Below, in pieces: positions 1-5,933 of a stretch of DNA of 8,535 bases (position 1 is its first letter; each line of letters begins with the position of its first letter). The DNA is from an uncultured Collinsella sp. GTDB taxonomy: Bacteria; Actinomycetota; Coriobacteriia; Coriobacteriales; Coriobacteriaceae. The DNA lies in NCBI GenBank assembly GCA_900552995.1, contig USBX01000030.1, positions 1 through 8,535 of the forward strand. The letters run 5' to 3'. Made by a program: the position numbers and the translations under genes. Under the pieces are notes generated by a model. The model was not told the origin of the DNA. It saw only the letters and a program-made list of their open reading frames with translations, and did not search any database.

Positions 1-49
1 ATCTACACGAGCCTTATCGTCGGCAGCGTCAGATGTGTATAAGAGACAG
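1..49 (+). other. Illumina Nextera i5 adapter (artefact)
   Basis: This is not genomic DNA. Bases 1-8 are the end of the P5 flow-cell sequence, 9-16 (gagcctta) sit in the i5 index position, 17-30 are the Nextera read-1 overhang, and 31-49 are the 19-base Tn5 mosaic end (AGATGTGTATAAGAGACAG). The block was left on the contig because reads were not adapter-trimmed before assembly. Translated on the minus strand it adds the false residues LSLIHI to the penicillin-binding protein fragment. The index appears to match i5 S521 of the Nextera XT v2 set, recalled from memory. Confidence 0.98.
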
Positions 50-262
50 GTTGCAGTCAACGATCTCGGTGGGCTCGCTCACCAGATACGCGTTGGCGTC
101 GGTGTAGTCGGGCAGATCGGACAGCCAGCGGTTGACGTTGCCGACCATGCCGATGCCAAATGCCACGCCCGCAATCAGCAGAAAGCCCAAAAACGAGAGC
201 AGGATTATGGGCAGAGCATGCGTCTTTGAACGGCTGCGTCCCTGTCGTTGGCGAGGACCCAT
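50..262 (-). CDS. Class A penicillin-binding protein, N-terminal fragment (partial)
   Basis: Only the first 71 codons are present; the rest is lost at the contig edge, where genomic sequence meets adapter at base 50. The fragment starts with a short basic cytoplasmic tail (residues 2-15, rich in R, K and Q), then one hydrophobic membrane segment (about residues 17-41), then the start of an extracytoplasmic region containing WLSDLPDYTDANAYLVSEPT and EIVD. This is the usual N-terminus of bifunctional PBP1A-type enzymes just before the glycosyltransferase domain, which would polymerise lipid II and cross-link peptidoglycan at the outer membrane face. The start at 262 is set by a good ribosome binding site, GGAGGT at 274-269, six bases upstream; a longer frame from 385 has no such site and encodes unlikely sequence. 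It is divergent from the U32 gene. The catalytic domains are not visible, so family assignment rests on the membrane anchor and the short stretch after it. Confidence 0.72.
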
Positions 263-424
263 ATATTGACCTCCAGGTATGTCGTGCCGGACGGTGGATG
301 TGCCGTCGGGGCAGGATGGACATAAGTTATTACACGATAAACCAAACGGGGCGCGCGAGGCCTCGTGTATGCTGGAAGACGGCATTTTTCAGAGTGAATG
401 CATACCTTGGTAAGGAGTTTGTCG
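263..424. promoter_or_regulatory. Divergent intergenic region with candidate promoters
   Basis: These 162 bases separate the divergent penicillin-binding protein and U32 genes and must hold both promoters. An AT-rich island at about 319-347 stands out in the GC-rich surroundings and is the likeliest promoter site for the minus-strand gene. For the plus-strand gene, TATGCT at 368-373 is a possible -10 element with no convincing -35. A perfect 10-base palindrome, CGAGGCCTCG (356-365), lies just before that element and could be an operator, but a palindrome of that length is expected several times by chance in a window this size. The U32 ribosome binding site AAGGAG is at 412-417. Confidence 0.35.
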
Positions 425-2383
425 ATGGCGATTCGGACGATGGGGCCGAGCGGACAATACGAGACTGGATTGGATGCTGCCGGTGCGGCGCTGCCCGAGC
501 TGCTGGCGCCGGCGGGCGGACTCGACCAGATGCTTGCGGCCATCGCCGCGGGTGCCGATGCCATCTATGCGGGGTTGGGCGGCTTTAACGCCCGTGTGAG
601 CGCCCATGGCTTTACGGATAACGAGTTTGCGCGCGGCTGCGCCGTGGCGCATGCCCATGGCGTGCGTGTGTACGTAACGCTCAACGTGTTCGTGTTTGAC
701 GATGAGTTGTCCGACGCGGTGGCGTTGGGAGCTCATGCACTGGAGCTGGGCGCCGATGCTCTGATTGTCGCCGATGCCGGGCTGGCCTGTGCGCTGCGCG
801 CGGCGATTCCCGGGGTCGAGATTCACCTGTCCACGCAGGCGGGCGCTCATAGCGAGAGCGCCGTGCGGCTTGCCGCCGATGAGCTTGGGGTCGAGCGCGT
901 GACGACGGCACGCGAGCTGACGGTCGACGAGATTGCGGCGCTATGTGCCACGGGCGTGCCCATCGAGGTATTCTGCCACGGTGCGATTTGCATCGGATAT
1001 TCGGGGGCGTGCGAGTTCTCGGCCCTGCGGCGTGGGCGCTCGGCGATGCGCGGCGACTGCACGCAGCCGTGCCGTCTGGCGTACGACCTGGTGGACGAGG
1101 CGGGACAGAGTGTTGTCGCCGTCGAGGGAGATCGCCTGCTGTGCCCGCGCGACTATCTGGGTATTGCGCATCTGCCCGAGCTTGTAGATGCCGGCGTGGC
1201 GTCGCTCAAGATCGAGGGGCGCATGAAGAACCCTGATTACGTATTCAACGTGGTGCGGGTGTGGCGCCGGGCACTCGATATGCTGTGCGACGGCGCGTGG
1301 GACCCCGGTGCTGTGGAAGAGCTTGAGCGCGAGCTGGGAAGGTCGTTTAACCGTGGGCTTACCGATGCGTACCTGCGAGGGCGTTCGGGTGCCGAGCTGA
1401 TGAGCTTTGAGCGCGCAATTAACCAGGGCGTGCGCGTGGGGCGTTTGGTCGCTGTGGGCCACGAAGAGGTGACCGTTGAGCTCGACGCCGCCGTGGCGGC
1501 GGGTGACACGCTCGAGATTCGGTTCTATCCGGGTGTCGACGCGCGTCCCGATGTGCCCAAGCGCTGGCCGCAGGTGCCCTGCCCGGTGGATGCCGCAGCG
1601 GGGAAGCGCGTCGTCGTGCATTGCAAGCGTAAGGTGGACGCGGGCTGCGAGGTGTACCTGATTCGCAGCGCCGGCGTGTTGGATCAGACGGCGGCGGTGT
1701 TGGGGCGCATGCGGGCCGAGGCGGATGCGATTGCGCCCGTTGCGTGTGCCGTTGAGGTGCTGCCCTTTGAGGGCGTTACGGTGGATGGCGGTGCGTCGAC
1801 GGAGTTGGTGGAGTGCGCGGTTCCCGCTCGCATGGTTTTTGCTTGGCAGCTGATGGATGCCGACCCGCGCGGAGAACTCGATTTGTCCGACGCCGTTGTG
1901 GTGCTTGACGAGGTGTGCCGCACGGGTGACGCTGACTGGACCCGCTCACTGATGCAGCGTGCCGGGCGCGTTGTCTGCCGCAACCTGGGACAGGTGGTGA
2001 TCGCTCGCGAGCTGGGCGTGACGTTTGACGTGGCGGCGCCGGTGTTCTGCGCGAATCGGGCCACGCTTACCTGGCTGCGCGGACTCGGTGCGGGGCGGGT
2101 GTACTTGCCGGCCGAGTTGCTCGGCAATGATGCGGAGCGTATTGCCGAACTGGCTGCTGAACCCGGCGTCTGGGGTCCGGTCGACGCCGACCGTCCCGAG
2201 CTTATGGTGTGCGAGCACTGCCTGCTGACCGCCGAGGGCGTCTGCGCTACCGATGCGACGGGACAGGTCCGTTGCCGCGACTGCTTGCGCCGTCGGCAGG
2301 TACGCTATCTGGTCGAGCGTGACGGTACACGTTTGCCAGTTGCCATTGACGCATGCGGCAGGACGAGGTTTTTCCTGTCGTAG
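425..2383 (+). CDS. U32 family protein (long RlhA/TrhP-like type, probable RNA hydroxylation)
   Basis: A 652-residue member of the 'peptidase U32' family. The N-terminal half is a TIM-barrel-like region beginning ELLAPAGGLDQMLAA (near residue 30). The U32 signature is clear at residues 181-199 (E-x-F-x2-G-A-I-C-x4-G-x-C-x-F-S), followed by G-D-C-T-Q-P-C-R (210-217) and SLKIEGRMKNPDYV from residue 260. Characterised bacterial relatives (UbiU/UbiV, TrhP, RlhA) use four conserved cysteines for a 4Fe-4S cluster and hydroxylate RNA or ubiquinone precursors with prephenate as a likely oxygen-related cofactor; peptidase activity is poorly supported for most. Candidate ligands here include Cys189, Cys196, Cys212 and Cys216. 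A second cysteine group near the C-terminus (596, 599, 607, 617, 620) contains two CxxC pairs. Length is close to E. coli RlhA (23S rRNA C2501), so that role is possible, but a tRNA U34 role like TrhP cannot be excluded. The start at 425 follows AAGGAG by seven bases; an in-frame ATG at 398 lacks a binding site. The protein ends right after ACGRTRFFLS. Confidence 0.85.
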   Translation: MAIRTMGPSGQYETGLDAAGAALPELLAPAGGLDQMLAAIAAGADAIYAGLGGFNARVSAHGFTDNEFARGCAVAHAHGVRVYVTLNVFVFDDELSDAVALGAHALELGADALIVADAGLACALRAAIPGVEIHLSTQAGAHSESAVRLAADELGVERVTTARELTVDEIAALCATGVPIEVFCHGAICIGYSGACEFSALRRGRSAMRGDCTQPCRLAYDLVDEAGQSVVAVEGDRLLCPRDYLGIAHLPELVDAGVASLKIEGRMKNPDYVFNVVRVWRRALDMLCDGAWDPGAVEELERELGRSFNRGLTDAYLRGRSGAELMSFERAINQGVRVGRLVAVGHEEVTVELDAAVAAGDTLEIRFYPGVDARPDVPKRWPQVPCPVDAAAGKRVVVHCKRKVDAGCEVYLIRSAGVLDQTAAVLGRMRAEADAIAPVACAVEVLPFEGVTVDGGASTELVECAVPARMVFAWQLMDADPRGELDLSDAVVVLDEVCRTGDADWTRSLMQRAGRVVCRNLGQVVIARELGVTFDVAAPVFCANRATLTWLRGLGAGRVYLPAELLGNDAERIAELAAEPGVWGPVDADRPELMVCEHCLLTAEGVCATDATGQVRCRDCLRRRQVRYLVERDGTRLPVAIDACGRTRFFLS

Positions 2384-2402
2384 GTGCCGCGTCGCGTCAG
2401 TT

Positions 2403-2411
2403 TGTTATCAT
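2403..2411 (+). promoter_or_regulatory. Extended -10 promoter of tyrS
   Basis: TGTTATCAT fits the extended -10 pattern TGnTATAAT with one mismatch (C for A). It lies in a short AT-rich patch between the U32 stop codon and tyrS, 68 bases before the tyrS start. No good -35 is seen, as is common for extended -10 promoters. Transcription would begin near 2418, giving a leader of about 60 bases, too short for a T-box. Confidence 0.6.
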
Positions 2412-2431
2412 ATAAGAGTTTATGGACTTCC

Positions 2432-2458
2432 AGCACCGCCGTATCCGGTGAGGGTGCT
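2432..2458 (+). promoter_or_regulatory. Small alternative hairpins in tyrS leader
   Basis: AGCACC (2432-2437) can pair with GGTGCT (2453-2458), while the overlapping CACCG (2434-2438) can pair instead with CGGTG (2446-2450). The two stems exclude each other because they share CACC. They end eight bases before the AAGGAGG ribosome binding site (2466-2472), which neither covers. No T-run follows, so this is not a terminator. A regulatory role is speculative. Confidence 0.25.
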
Positions 2459-2479
2459 ATAGCAAAAGGAGGATACCCA

Positions 2480-3691
2480 ATGCTGTCTGTTGACGAGCAA
2501 ATGCGTATCATCACCTCGGGCGCCGCGCAGATCGTTCCCGAGGCCGACCTTCGCAAGAAGCTTGAGAAGGGCGAGCCCCTCAACATCAAGCTCGGCGTCG
2601 ACCCCACCAGCCCCGACCTGCACCTGGGCCATGCCGTGCCGCTGCGCAAGATGCGCCAGTTCCAGGACCTGGGCCACAACGTCACCCTCATCATCGGCAA
2701 CGGCACCGCGCTGATCGGCGATCCCTCGGGCAAGAACTCCACGCGTCCGCAGCTTTCGCAGGAGCAGATCGAGGCCAACGCCGAGACCTACGTGAGCCAG
2801 GCCATGAAGATCCTGGACCCCGAGAAGACCACCATCGTGCACAACGGCGATTGGATCCTTTCGATGGATCTGGCCGGCCTGCTGCAGGTGTGCTCCAAGT
2901 TCACCGTTGCCCGCATTCTTGAGCGCGACGACTTTACTAAGCGCTACCAGTCTCAGACGCCGATCGCCCTGCACGAGTTCCTGTACCCCGTGATGCAGGC
3001 CTTCGACTCCGTTCAGATCAAGGCCGACGTGGAGATGGGCGGCACCGACCAGCTCTTCAACCTGCTCGCTGGTCGCGAGCTCATGGAGAAGATGGGTATG
3101 GAGCCGCAGATTGCGCTCACCATGCCGCTGCTCGAGGGCACCGATGGCGTTCGTAAGATGTCCAAGTCCTATGGCAACTACATCGGCCTGACCGACGCCC
3201 CCAAGGATATGTTCGGCAAGACCATGTCCATCCCCGACGAGATGATCGGCAAGTACTATCGTCTGGCCAGCTCGCTCACCCCTGCCGAGGTCGACAAGAT
3301 CGACGCCGCCCTGGCCGATGGCTCCGCCGACCCCTACGAGCTCAAGCGTGCTCTGGGCCGCGACCTGTGCGACACCTACCACGGCGCCGGCGCCGGCGAC
3401 GAGGCTCAGGCCGAGTTCGACCGCGTGTTCAAGGAGGGCCAGCTCGCCGACTTCCCCGAGAAGCACGTTGAGCTGACCGTCAACGACGAGGGCCAGATCT
3501 ACCTCGCCGGCTTGCTCAAGGACCTGGGTCTTTCGGCGAGCGCCGGCCAGGCTCGTCGCGATATCGACGGCGGCGGCGTCAAAATCAACGGCAAGGCCGT
3601 GGCTCCCAAGAGCTATAACATCGATCCCAGCGCCCTCAAGCTGGGCGACACTCTCTCCGTGGGCAAGCGCAAGGGCTTTAAGTTGGTCTAA
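2480..3691 (+). CDS. tyrS: Tyrosyl-tRNA synthetase
   Basis: A 403-residue class I aminoacyl-tRNA synthetase that activates tyrosine with ATP and charges tRNA-Tyr in the cytoplasm. The Rossmann-fold catalytic domain has the HIGH motif as HLGH (residues 48-51) after GVDPTSPDL, and the KMSKS loop intact at residues 226-230. GGTDQLFNLLAGRE, typical of the tyrosine-binding and dimer region, precedes the KMSKS loop. The last roughly 70 residues form an S4-type RNA-binding domain (GLSASAGQARRDIDGGGVKI and following), which contacts the tRNA. Length and motif spacing fit the TyrZ-like second bacterial TyrS type rather than the E. coli-like type. The start at 2480 follows AAGGAGG by seven bases; a longer frame reaching back to a GTG at 2384 contains the promoter and is not coding. 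Codon use is strikingly biased (lysine nearly always AAG, many C-ending codons), stronger than in the upstream U32 gene, suggesting high expression. It has its own promoter and terminator and is probably monocistronic. Confidence 0.97.
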   Translation: MLSVDEQMRIITSGAAQIVPEADLRKKLEKGEPLNIKLGVDPTSPDLHLGHAVPLRKMRQFQDLGHNVTLIIGNGTALIGDPSGKNSTRPQLSQEQIEANAETYVSQAMKILDPEKTTIVHNGDWILSMDLAGLLQVCSKFTVARILERDDFTKRYQSQTPIALHEFLYPVMQAFDSVQIKADVEMGGTDQLFNLLAGRELMEKMGMEPQIALTMPLLEGTDGVRKMSKSYGNYIGLTDAPKDMFGKTMSIPDEMIGKYYRLASSLTPAEVDKIDAALADGSADPYELKRALGRDLCDTYHGAGAGDEAQAEFDRVFKEGQLADFPEKHVELTVNDEGQIYLAGLLKDLGLSASAGQARRDIDGGGVKINGKAVAPKSYNIDPSALKLGDTLSVGKRKGFKLV

Positions 3692-3718
3692 CGAGCGAGT
3701 TGACCTCACAAGTGCAAC

Positions 3719-3755
3719 AAGGCCGCAGCCGGGATTCCCGGCCGCGGCCTTTTTT
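3719..3755 (+). terminator. Intrinsic terminator of tyrS
   Basis: The stem AAGGCCGC pairs with GCGGCCTT, continuing after one A/C mismatch into GCCGGG with CCCGGC, around a three-base ATT loop. A run of six T follows the stem base (3750-3755). It begins 27 bases after the tyrS stop codon and is one of the strongest terminators in the window. Confidence 0.95.
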
Positions 3756-3764
3756 GGTTACGAC

Positions 3765-3787
3765 GATCCCTTGGGGACGGAGGGATC
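3765..3787. repeat. Palindromic element with GGGGAC loop
   Basis: GATCCCT (3765-3771) and AGGGATC (3781-3787) form a perfect seven-base inverted repeat around the loop TGGGGACGG. It lies ten bases after the tyrS terminator T-run and has no T-run of its own. The GGGGAC core recurs in two other intergenic elements of this window (near 5741 and 6739), suggesting a REP-like dispersed repeat. Dispersal across the genome cannot be seen from here. Confidence 0.5.
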
Positions 3788-3840
3788 ATTTGGCGGTGCC
3801 GTTAAGCGGAAGGGGTGTTAGCGGGGCTTCCTTTTGGGCA

Positions 3841-3846
3841 TACAAT
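3841..3846 (+). promoter_or_regulatory. ade: Candidate -10 element of ade promoter
   Basis: TACAAT matches five of six bases of the -10 consensus. Seventeen bases upstream, TTAGCG (3818-3823) is a weak -35 candidate matching three of six positions. Transcription would start near 3853, leaving a leader of about 60 bases that contains the terminator-like hairpin at 3859-3894. Confidence 0.5.
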
Positions 3847-3858
3847 GGCTATTGGTCT

Positions 3859-3894
3859 GCTGCGGTGAAGGTCTGTCCGCTCCGCAGCTTTTTT
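3859..3894 (+). terminator. Terminator-like hairpin in the ade leader (possible attenuator)
   Basis: GCTGCGG (3859-3865) pairs perfectly with CCGCAGC (3882-3888) around a 16-base loop and is followed at once by six T (3889-3894). It ends 20 bases before the ade start codon, so there is no room for a promoter downstream of it and any ade transcript must cross it. Within the loop, CCGC (3877-3880) could compete for GCGG (3862-3865), forming a weaker alternative stem. This is the arrangement of a premature-termination control site, though the sequence does not resemble the purine riboswitch core. It may instead be a simple backup terminator for upstream transcription. Confidence 0.6.
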
Positions 3895-3914
3895 CTACGG
3901 TTAAAGGGGTATGT

Positions 3915-5735
3915 ATGTCCGTTGAGGTCATGAGGTCTGTGATCGAGGCCGCCGAGGGCCGCGTGCCCGTCGACACGCTGTTTATCAATGCGCAGATTGT
4001 CGACGTGTATGGCCAGCGTGTGGCGCCCGGCAGCGTTGCCGTCAAGGACGGTGTGATCGTCGGCGTGCTCTACGATGGTCGCGACGATGCCGCCGGCACC
4101 TACGAGGCTGCCGAGGTCATTGACTGCCAGGGCCGCTATCTCGCCCCCGGCTTTATCGACGGACATCTGCACATTGAGTCCTCGAACATCCGTCCCGCCG
4201 AGTATGCGCGCATGGCGGCGACGCGCGGTACCACCACCGCCATTGCCGACAGCCACGAGATCGCCAACGTGGCGGGGCTCGACGGCCTGCGCTTTATGAT
4301 CGAGGACGGTCGCCGCGCGCCCATTTCCATCAAGTACATGATGCCCTCATGCGTGCCCGCGCTGCCCGATGAGCAAGCGGGCGCTGTGATTACCGCTGCT
4401 GACATACAGGCGTTTTTTGCCGAGCATCCGGGCGACGTTTTTGGCCTGGGCGAGATGATGAACCTGCCGGGCGTCTTTATGGCCGATCCCGAGACCTGCG
4501 CTCGCATCGATGCTGCCAACCAGACGCCGTCCAAGCAGGTCGACGGCCATGCGCCGCTCGTTGCCGGCAAGGACCTCAATGCCTATGCCGCGGCGGGTAT
4601 TATTGCCGACCACGAGTCGACGATTCCCGAGGAGGCGCTCGACAAGCTGTCTCGCGGCATGTACGTGATGCTGCGCGAGGGTACGTGCAGCCATGATCTG
4701 GCCAACCTGTCGCCGATGCTGCTGGAGAATCCCGCGCGCGCCCGCCGCTGCTGCTTTGCGACTGACGACCGCGCTCCTTCCGATGCGCTTGCAACCGGCA
4801 TGATCGACAATGCCTGCCGCGTGGCGATTGAGGCCGGTATCGACCCCGTGGTCGCTATCTCTATGGCGTCCCTCTCCACGGCCGAGGCGTTTGGCCTGGA
4901 TCACGGCTGTCGCGACCCGCACGAGCTCCGCGGTGCGATTGCCCCGGGCAAGCGTGCCGACCTGCTGGTGCTCAATGACCTGACGTTTGCCACGGCTCCG
5001 CATCGTGTATATGCCGCCGGTGCCCTGGTGGCGCAGGACGGCACCTTTGTGGGCGAGATCGCACCCGAGATGGCCGAGGTTGCGGCCCTTGCCGATGAGC
5101 TGCGCGCCTCCGTTAAGCTGCCGAAGCTTTCGCTCGACGTATTCGACTATGCCTTTAAGCCGGGCGAGGCCGTGATTGACGTGGTGCCGGGCAAGGCCAT
5201 CACGGGCATGGTTCGTCCCGAGAGCGCCGAGGGCCTGCGCCGTATTATGCTGATCGAGCGCCACGGCCGCGGCGTGTCGCTGCAGGCCGAGGGCGCCGAC
5301 GGTGACGGCCCCGCTGGCCTGGGACTCGTTGGCAAGCATATCGGCCGCGGCTGGGTGCGCGGCTTTACCATCACGGGTGGTGCCATCGCCTCGACGATCG
5401 GACACGACTCGCACAACGTGTGCGTCGTGGGCGACAACGCCGCCGATATGATGGCCGCCGTTGATGCCGTGGGCCAGGGCGGTCACGTGCTGGTGCGCAA
5501 CGGCGAGGTCGTGGCGCGCATTCCGCTGGCGCTCGGTGGCCTGATGAGCGAGGGCACGGCCGAGGATGTCGCCGCGCAGCACGACGACTTTATGGTCAAG
5601 GCGCGTGCCATGGGCATCGAGCCGCCGCTCGACCCCATCATGGGCATCATTTTCCTGCCCCTGCCGGTGATCCCGACGCTCCGCATCCGCCCCGAGGGCA
5701 TGTTCGACGTCACGACCTTCACCTACGCCGACTAG
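3915..5735 (+). CDS. ade: Adenine deaminase
   Basis: A 606-residue adenine deaminase of the Ade (COG1001) type in the amidohydrolase superfamily, converting adenine to hypoxanthine and ammonia for purine salvage in the cytoplasm; family members use Mn or Fe. Visible motifs in order: PGFIDGHLHIESS with metal-binding His84 and His86; SHEIANV (usually PHEIANV); SCVPALP; GLGEMMNLPGV with Glu180; DGHAPL with His212; DHES with His233; LREGT; and ATDDRAPSD with the catalytic-type Asp284/Asp285. The amidohydrolase part ends near GKRADLLVLND. The C-terminal Ade domain follows, with GHDSHNVCVVG, LALGGLMSEG and FLPLPVIPTLRI close to the end, so the protein is full length. The start at 3915 follows AAAGGGG (3903-3909) by five bases; an overlapping ATG at 3911 opens only a four-codon frame, and a longer frame from 3834 runs through the leader hairpin. 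It is preceded by its own promoter candidate; no convincing terminator follows, so some readthrough into the HAD gene is possible. Confidence 0.96.
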   Translation: MSVEVMRSVIEAAEGRVPVDTLFINAQIVDVYGQRVAPGSVAVKDGVIVGVLYDGRDDAAGTYEAAEVIDCQGRYLAPGFIDGHLHIESSNIRPAEYARMAATRGTTTAIADSHEIANVAGLDGLRFMIEDGRRAPISIKYMMPSCVPALPDEQAGAVITAADIQAFFAEHPGDVFGLGEMMNLPGVFMADPETCARIDAANQTPSKQVDGHAPLVAGKDLNAYAAAGIIADHESTIPEEALDKLSRGMYVMLREGTCSHDLANLSPMLLENPARARRCCFATDDRAPSDALATGMIDNACRVAIEAGIDPVVAISMASLSTAEAFGLDHGCRDPHELRGAIAPGKRADLLVLNDLTFATAPHRVYAAGALVAQDGTFVGEIAPEMAEVAALADELRASVKLPKLSLDVFDYAFKPGEAVIDVVPGKAITGMVRPESAEGLRRIMLIERHGRGVSLQAEGADGDGPAGLGLVGKHIGRGWVRGFTITGGAIASTIGHDSHNVCVVGDNAADMMAAVDAVGQGGHVLVRNGEVVARIPLALGGLMSEGTAEDVAAQHDDFMVKARAMGIEPPLDPIMGIIFLPLPVIPTLRIRPEGMFDVTTFTYAD

Positions 5736-5771
5736 TCATCGGGGACGTTCTTAAACGACTAGTCGTCGGGG
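5729..5771. repeat. 27-base-period direct repeat across the ade stop codon
   Basis: CGACTAGTCATCGGGG (5729-5744) recurs as CGACTAGTCGTCGGGG (5756-5771) with one mismatch in sixteen, a spacing of 27 bases and so about 1.6 tandem copies. Each copy contains the palindrome GACTAGTC (extended to CGACTAGTCG in the second). The first copy supplies the last codon (GAC) and TAG stop of ade. Between the copies is GACGTTCTTAAAC with a small CGTT/AACG stem. It carries the same GGGGAC core as the elements at 3765 and 6738. Confidence 0.6.
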
Positions 5772-5865
5772 TGGCGTGTCGCCTGACGCCGCGACCGTGA
5801 GACCTCTGGCATGTGTGAGCTATTTGCTAGGTCCTTGTAACGTTTACGCCCGCAGAGTCTTATTT
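5772..5865. other. Intergenic spacer, possible HAD promoter
   Basis: This part of the 198-base gap between ade and the plus-strand HAD gene has no recognisable coding sequence. TTGTAA (5835-5840) and TCTTAT (5858-5863), 17 bases apart, form a weak promoter candidate that would start transcription near 5870, inside the left arm of the following hairpin. No T-run terminator for ade is found. Confidence 0.3.
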
Positions 5866-5929
5866 GAGCTCCCTTTGGGTACGTTGGAATCGGATACACG
5901 TTCGATTCCAACAAGTCCGAAGGGAGCTT
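5866..5929 (+). promoter_or_regulatory. Long hairpin enclosing the HAD ribosome binding site
   Basis: A 64-base near-continuous inverted repeat ends four bases before the ATG at 5934. The outer stem AGCTCCCTT (5867-5875) pairs perfectly with AAGGGAGCT (5920-5928), with a G-U pair outside it. Five more pairs, including G-U pairs, join 5876-5880 to 5915-5919. After a 2x2 internal loop, GTTGGAATCG (5883-5892) pairs perfectly with CGATTCCAAC (5903-5912), leaving a ten-base loop. The Shine-Dalgarno sequence AAGGGAG (5920-5926), seven bases before the start codon, lies wholly in the right arm of the outer stem, so the folded RNA should block ribosome loading. Only a short TTTTC follows, so termination is less likely than translational control, but not excluded. 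Confidence 0.75.
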
Positions 5930-5933
5930 TTCT

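Noticed and set aside
31..49. Tn5 mosaic end suggesting a natural transposon
   Set aside because: It is joined to the Nextera overhang, an index and the P5 sequence, so it comes from library preparation, as does the reverse copy at 8489-8507.
2384..2479. T-box leader upstream of tyrS
   Set aside because: The region is too short, has no AGGGTGGnACCGCG core, and no terminator precedes the gene.
2420..3709. Long open frame on the minus strand opposite tyrS
   Set aside because: It is a shadow of the strongly biased tyrS codons: composition dominated by L, V, G, A and H, no ribosome binding site, no recognisable domain, and the plus-strand frame is certain.
3834..3914. N-terminal extension of adenine deaminase
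   Set aside because: The extension translates through the promoter candidate and terminator-like hairpin; the start at 3915 has its own ribosome binding site and matches the usual family N-terminus.
3756..3914. Purine riboswitch upstream of ade
   Set aside because: The conserved three-way junction core and loop sequences of the purine riboswitch are not present; only a simple hairpin with a T-run is seen.
4347..5582. Long open frame on the minus strand opposite ade
   Set aside because: It overlaps a full-length, motif-complete ade gene and has the low-complexity composition of an antisense GC-rich frame.
5881..5914. tRNA-like sequence (TTCGATTCC resembling a T-arm)
   Set aside because: No acceptor, D or anticodon arms can be drawn; the bases belong to the inner stem of the long hairpin.
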